A stretch of DNA of 64,000 nucleotides from contig CM049313.1 in assembly GCA_026874595.1 (NCBI GenBank), positions 64,982,159 to 65,046,158 of the forward strand, written 5' to 3'. How positions within the stretch are numbered: the stretch's first letter is position 1; the number at the start of each line of letters is the position of its first letter. Below are positions 39,939 through 48,134 of this stretch, piece by piece. The DNA is from Sipunculus nudus. Lineage: Eukaryota; Annelida; Sipuncula; Golfingiida; Sipunculidae. Position numbers and translations under genes: made by a program. The notes beneath the pieces are model-generated. The model did not search any database. It was not told the origin of the DNA and saw only the letters and a program-made list of their open reading frames with translations.

Positions 39939-41519
39939 CAGTCCGAGAGTTTAGCTCATTTTCGATTTATGACACTACGGTCCGTTTCGCCCAAAAGGCT
40001 CTTCAGGTGTGATAACGAGTTCGTTGTGTTTACAACGCGTACTGCGTGCACAATTGGATTGGGGTGCGCTGGAGTGTATCGGATAGTGTCATTAATCGAA
40101 CATGAGCTTAACTTTTGGACTGTTTGATATATATTCCATTATCTATGCTCTCTGTTTCACGGATCGAGCCCTCTGATGACGCAAGGTAACGAACTTATAT
40201 TGATATATATATATATATATATACTCTATCATGATAGACCAAGTAGAAGCGGCAAAGTGCTCTATACGATTGACGTAGAGCTATATACTACTTGTAAAAC
40301 ACGCCAGTGTGTCTTACCCTTTACTACTCTGACTTTAACGTCATAGGGTGTAACTGTGTTTACACTTTGGCGATCATCAGGCGACTGGGTACTCGTCACA
40401 GATATTCGTAGTGGTCATTTTATCTTTGCGCGGTTCGGTGGTTCTTCTGAATGACGACACTATGAGATTATTTCATTTCGCTTATTGAGTTGTACTTGTC
40501 CGTTCCCGTTCCTGCTCAATAGGATGAGATGGAAGGCTTTCTCCAACTTGAAACGAGAACCGGAATTTATGGAACGGTCTAGTGATGACGACACAACAGA
40601 GGTCAAGCACTTAAGGTTAAAATCTGAACGTTCGCCGCCCAAGATCTACGATTTGTTGTCTTTTAAGGAAAAGGTGCAAATTCTATTTAGCAGGAACTGC
40701 AACGGACGGTTTGTGTTGGCGGATTTGGTAACCCGGCCATGAAAACTTGGGTGCATGATGTAAAGTATGATTTAGTTCAGCAAATTAATTTATAACTCAT
40801 CTGTTAATGCTGATCCAACAAGCAGAAAGTGGGAAAAGTAACTAAACTTTATTATGCTCATATTCTCATACTTTTACTGATATAATTAGTTAGAAGGGTA
40901 AAATCTAAGTCTCTGAAGAGCACGAGGGATGAGGAGAAAAAATGGGGAGGGGGGAGGGGGGGGGTTAATAATCCAAACCCCCGTAGTGACGCCCCTCTGG
41001 TAAAATATGGAAATGAACCCTTTAAGTTAAACCTCGCACCAATACAAACTACTTGGAGTTTGCTGTGACCCAGCAGGTTGTAAATATTTAATGAAAGTCG
41101 GGGTTTGAATTAACATATACTGAAAACTTGACCCACCCTAAAACATGAATTGACTCCACTGTTTTCCCGTAAATCATGAGAATTATGACTTTTTTTCGTG
41201 AAGGGATGTATTGCAGCGCCATCTGTCAGGACCAGGAACGAGAAACAAGCCACAGTGACTATAACAATATCAGCCAAAGCGCACTTTATCACTTATTCGA
41301 CGTACATAACTATTACACTATTTGTCTATACAGGTACTTACTCACCGTGGGGTGCCTGGGGGTCATGTGACAGGACGTGTGGCGGGGGTCAGCAGACACA
41401 GAGTCGGACATGTACGCCTGCTGCGTCTAATGTCGTCTGCGCCGGTCCAGCACTAAAGTTCCGACACTGCAACGTAGGACCCTGCCCAGGTGAGAAAACA
41501 TTATTACAGGTTTTACATT

Positions 41520-41555
<36 letters not shown>

Positions 41556-44169
41556 CATACATACAAAGATTATGGCATCTTTACAACGACTATCTACTTG
41601 TGACGCCTGTGACGCTAGTTTGGATCCCTTTGAAGATCGCCTCTTAGTCGCCTCTTGTCACGCAATTTTGAGTCTTTGATGCCAAACAAAGAAGGGAAAC
41701 CACTAACCCTTCAGTGTTGCAAGCTCATAACCAGCTAGGCTTATAAAATAAGGAAAAATGGTCAGTTTTCGTTTCTGAAATGTCACACGACGAAGTGGCT
41801 ATAAGTACTTACACCAAAGCTTACAGGACATTCGTTGTAAAATGGCATCAGAAAGTAGTGTACCCTAGGACTTTAGACAGTGTGACAGTTAGTTCATGGC
41901 GAATGGTATATATTATGCAGTACAAGAAAAACTTATGGAGCTCAGGAAATTGTCGAAGAAAACAAGTGCAAAAAGAACGACCGGTGCAATCAACGGTAAA
42001 GCCCAAAAAGATTCTACATACTGCCCTACGGACTGTTAGTAACAACATAAGTATAATAATAAAAAAATGTTTCATTGCGCAATGAGTCCAACATGAGGTC
42101 CCATTATTATGCATTGAGAACGCTGGAAACAAATTTCCCACGGAGTGGACTTGTTCCAAATGTCTCTCTCTTCTAAGCACAATCAAAATCTAAACCACCA
42201 GTAACAGCTACACATGGATCTCGTTAAATCTGTGTCTACAAAATGCAATGAATGTAAGAAACGCAAAAGCGAAAAGGCTAAGTAAGGACAGGATTTTTCT
42301 AATGTAACCTGCAAATCTGACCTGGACTCATCCACATCATACCTTACAATAGACCGTGCCTCCCAGTGATCCACAGAATCTGATGAATTTGTCAATGAAT
42401 CTGTGGCCGCGGACCCTGACGAGATCACGGATTCAGATACAACATATTAAGAGGATGATGATGATACCTTTACATCTGTATCCCAGTCTCCACAAACTCT
42501 GCGATGTTCCCTATCACCAATGGAGACGGAAAAGTCGGTCCATCGCCAATGGTTCCGTTAGGATTTTACACAATAACGCCCAATCAAGCCGAGTCCCAAA
42601 TAGGTCTCCCTCTACTCGGCGACTCAATGAACAGAAGGCTTGATGTTGCTGAATTAGAAGCCACCAATGATGTTTCCATTACTAAAAATTCTAAGTGTTA
42701 CACGATTCAGCAAACAATTAATCAAGCTGCTAAAGTGGCCGATGATGCGGCATCATTTACGTTGAGACCAATCATATTGCACAAGAATTCGCAGCTACAA
42801 TTTTTTAAAAGGCTTGTTGAACTTATACAGTACTGTTACTTTATAATAAGGATATTACCAAAGTTATCTTCAGTTATCAAAAGAAGGCGTACAAGCGAAG
42901 AATATGAACTCAACGAATGGTCAATACTGCTATTCTGGTAATTTGTGCCAATAATAAATGTTCATTCATGGAAAATATTTACATAGATTCCCCTTGTATA
43001 GGGCGTGATGGCGTTAAATTAAAGTGGAAAGGCTGTAAATTCATGCAAGGAATCTTCGCAACACTCTTTGATATTATTGTTAAGACTAATGCTGTGCTTA
43101 TTAATACCGAGTCGTTAAAATTTGTTTAGGGGTACCACAACCACGTCATCCAACCTACTTAATTCAGGTCTGGAAACTCTCGTAAAAACACTACACGGAT
43201 GATGCATATCCATCGCTTAAACCCCTACTACATCGGTCAGCCTCAAAAGCTACATTGTTGGCCCAACTGAATGTCCGCAGCTTCTTCAAATAAATTATAT
43301 GAGATTCGTTTAATTTTCTCACTTTTACTGAATTTTGACTCGATAAAAATATATAACTGATTCTGAGCTCATTATTGATAATGATACTCGCTTCAGATTT
43401 GATAGGAAACGACAAGGTGGTTGCGTTGTCACTTATGTTTTCCAGTCATTGAAACAAGAGCTGTTTCCTTTGAATGTAACGTTGTAGAAAATGTTTTGGT
43501 AACTGTAAACGTCGGGAAGAAAAAGTTCTTAATTGGCTCAATTTATAAACCACCCAGTGCTAACGTTGATTTCATTGACGAACTGTTTAATATTGTTGAA
43601 GGAGCTGTTAGTGGTTATAAGCACGTTAATTTGATAGACCATTTTAATATTTACTTCAAATGTCACGAACAGGTCACTAACAGCAAATTAGGTTTGTTAG
43701 AGAAAATGTTCGGCTTTCATCAAATTGTAACAAAACCAACCAACCGCGTCTTCTACGATTAAAGTCTGAATTTCAAAATCTGATCCGGATATGTTCTCAA
43801 CTTCAGGTGAATGCCCTAAAAGCTTAAGTGACGATTTCCTCGTTAATCAATAAAAAAAAAAAAAACAGAATAAATCTTCTTGCTCTGTATTTTCTGGTAG
43901 CCTCCTTCGATTTGACAATCAAATTCATTGATGAATTACTTTCTTTACATTTTCTAATCACACCTCGCAAATAACAGATATAAACTTAGCATGGCAATTG
44001 TGGCGCCATGAATTAATTAAGTTATGTAACACCCATGCACTATTCTACAAACGTAGAACAAGATCAGCTCATAATAAAATGATTACTAGTGCAGTACTTA
44101 ATATGATACGCTCGAGAGAATCCACATTTTCACAGAAAAGCTAACTTACAAATACTAACCCGAGACTTG

Positions 44170-44243
<74 letters not shown>

Positions 44244-46049
44244 TTCAAAACCAAGTTACTATACAAATACTTAAAGCTCGTCGTCTGTATTATTATAAAT
44301 TCAACTTGTATAATATTTCAAAACAAGGAGGCATCTGAAAAGCCTTAAAGCACTTAATTACAAATAAAATCACAAATTATAATTCCAGATTTAAAATGAT
44401 TCCACATAAATTCATTGATTTTTAGTACGAAAGGAACAAATATTGGTAATTGTTTTCGTAAAGCCGGCCCTTCCGATAGCGTGTCGGAACCCCTCCTACA
44501 AAAGCCTTTTAATTTCCGTCTGTTTTAACATTTTTTTATTTTTACAATTATCCAAAAATAGTCCTCGTATTACTGACAATATATAGTCTGGATATGTCTG
44601 GTAAAAATAGCCGCTCCATTCATTTCACAAAATATCTATTGAACAAGGCATTTTTCATTTTGTTACAATCCGTAGGCAAGGTGACTACCTGGATGTTTCC
44701 ACATTAGTAGCTGATACGAAATATGAAACATGACAAAAAGTTGAAATAGTTTACAGGCAGTGTTCCATCGACTCCCTATATTTCCTTATATAGGCAAATG
44801 GTCTATAATTTCTAATTCTCCGATGTTCCTGTTTTTACTGGACAGTCGTGTATCTGACATTCTGACATTCAGTACATTTTGCATGCAAGTATGCACATAC
44901 GATGGCATGTAAGTTGACAGAATCAGGTTTACACTGAGCGAAGTGTGAATGAAAGTTTTATGTTTGATATCATGATAGGATGCATCTTTAACAGAGAGGC
45001 ACATTTTTCAGCGGAAAGGCAAACCTGTGTTAATCCCTTAAAAATAAAAAAAAAAAAAAAATTGCAAAGTATTACGAACCATATATATACTAGAATTGTA
45101 GGACAAATAATACTGCATATATTATTTCATAATTTGGCGGCTATCTTGTCCGACATCTTGGATTTTGACCATTATATTCTGAATTCCGCTTGGCCTCATA
45201 TCTAGAAATATTGAGTATGGTTTAGACAACCATTGTTCCAAGTTTCCTTCTTTTTTCATCTTTTACATAATTCTTTTCTATATGCAGCTGAACTATTGGG
45301 AATATTACCCAACTCTTGTTATAGAAAAACAAATAATTAGTATCTTAAGAGGTTTTGAACCTCAAAAATTGAGTCTCTCAGCCCAAAAAACATAGAAATA
45401 GAGTACTTGTAATGCTTTCTAGCGACATTATAACTCATGTTATTGACATTTTGAAATCAGGCGGCCACTTGGCCGCCATCTTGGATTCTGGCCAAGATAA
45501 TTTATTTTCATCTTGGCCCTATATCTGAAATTCACCATCAAGCTCCAAAGTACAGTTTTGCCAACTTTCATATCATGCTTCTTTCATTTTTTGCACAGTT
45601 CTTCCAAATTTAGGAGCTTAACCGCTGGACTATAATCGATTAAATCGATTGCATTCTTGTATAATCGATCATAAATATTCATGTATTCTTATCCAAGAAG
45701 TCATATCATACTAATAAGATTTTCCTATTTTGTCATAGATATAAGAATGACAGGCACAACACAGCGAACAATATTAGTCCTAAGACTTTACCTTGTGCAA
45801 ATGATGTGTCAGCAACGTAGTAATGACCTTGACCTTCAGATGTACAAGTCAGACTGAATGTACTCCGTCAATTTTGTACGGCATATTTCACGATGATATA
45901 GATAGTACATACATAATCGATTATTAATCGATCATCGGTCGTTTTGATCTTTCAAAGACTGAAAATGATTTTACAACCGATTCCTACCATAATATACATT
46001 ATATATATACACTGTATATATATACACTGTATATATATATATATATACA

Positions 46050-46107
<58 letters not shown>

Positions 46108-46317
46108 CTGTGAAGAAAAACAACACTGTTAATTCACAACAGTCTGTTTCACGGGATGCGACCCGATCATCAGGTGAATGTCCATTCACCTGATGATCGG
46201 GTCGCATCCCGTGAAACAGACTGTTGTGAATTAACAGTGTTGTTTTTCTTCAGAGTTATACCGCTCTGGCCTAGTCTGTAGGCCATAGAGCACTTTACAT
46301 CGGAGGGTAACACTACC

Positions 46318-46386
<69 letters not shown>

Positions 46387-46562
46387 TTACAGGATCATGG
46401 AGTGACTGGACAGAGTGGTCAACGTGCAGCAAAACATGTGGGAGCGGGGAGCAGTCCCGCGGGAGACGGTGCTTACCACGCGACTCTTCCGTCATCTGCC
46501 AAGGCGACAGGCTGGATTACAGAGGCTGTAACATGCGCGCATGCTTCGGTGAGAAATCTCCA

Positions 46563-46607
<45 letters not shown>

Positions 46608-46793
46608 ACATATATATATATAAATATGTTGGTGTGGGTGTGATATATGGTACAATGTGGTAGTCTGTATCACGGAGGAAGAGTAATGTCTTGTAGATAG
46701 ACTAAATTATTTATTATCACACATGCTTTCGAAGGCTCCAGCCCTCTTTGTCGGCCACCAGACCTGGTCTAAATAGCGCACTCTTACTGTCTA

Positions 46794-46835
<42 letters not shown>

Positions 46836-48077
46836 GTATATATATTTCTAGATGCTTCATTATAATAATAATAATAACAATAATAATAAAAAAAATAATA
46901 ATAATAATAATAATAATATATTAGAGAACCGCCTATGCACTTTAACATCATATACTTTTTTCCTGTATTTCATGCAATATTCTCATTTTTTTAACGGGAA
47001 TACGTTGTTTTATGAACAGGGGAATATTTATATTAGCGATCAAACTATGCTGTAGACGATATTTAATATGTAGTTGATGTTTTGAAGAAACCTTGATTTT
47101 TGACACTTAAACTACTTTCAGAGTGCAGGAAACGAGTCGATTTGGTCTTCCTGTTAGACTCCTCAGCGTCGGTAGGTGGCGCCAAATGGCAAAGGATGTT
47201 AGATTTCGTTTCCGAAATCATCAGGGGACTTGAAATTTCGACTGGTTTAGCGCGAGTAGCGGTTGTTCGGTTTTCTACAAGAGCACAAGTTATGTTCAAT
47301 TTAAATAAATTTACAACAAAGGTTGACGCCATCCAGTTCGTCTCTTCAATCCCTTACAACAGTGGGAAAAGCAACCTCCGTGAAGCGTTCCGCCTTGTTT
47401 GGAAGAGTGTGTTTACAAAGGAAAAAGGCGACCTTAAAGGAGCGAATAATTTCTGTTTCTTGATCACAGACGGGATGGAGAACTTAGAATTCACGAAGGC
47501 CTTTCAAGAAGTGAAGCACTTACAAAGAGCTGGTGTCCAGGTTGTGTCTTTAGGGATTGGACGAAATGCTAACCCTGTCCATTTGAAGGCCTTCGCAAGC
47601 AAGCTGCAGTGGGGTTTTCGAGCAGACAACTTGATGCAGAACCATACATTAAGTTTGACCATTCTGGAAAGAATCTGTGATGCGCTAGACAGCCTAGGTC
47701 TGTATAACAAAATATGGCATATCCCTATAATTCTATAATATATATTTCTATAATTAAACTGAAATGTTCCTTTGAATTAACACACTTGCAACAGCGATGT
47801 TTGAACAAAATGTTTGCACGTATCGAGCTCTTTCAGGACTGAGGTCTTTCATCTTAAGTGTGTTTAGAAACAACCGATTGATAAAAGGTTTGTTGGAGGG
47901 GGTTTCCCTTGCCATATTGTAGAAACATTTTGAAAATATATACTGTAATCGGGTATAGTTAAGGCGCAGTATTGTCAAGTTTCCAACCGTTTTTAGGTTA
48001 GAAAGGGCGCAATACCATTGACATAGTAGATGATAGCAGCCGAGCATGCATTACTACCCTCTACTTGAAAAAAAACT

Positions 48078-48134
<57 letters not shown>

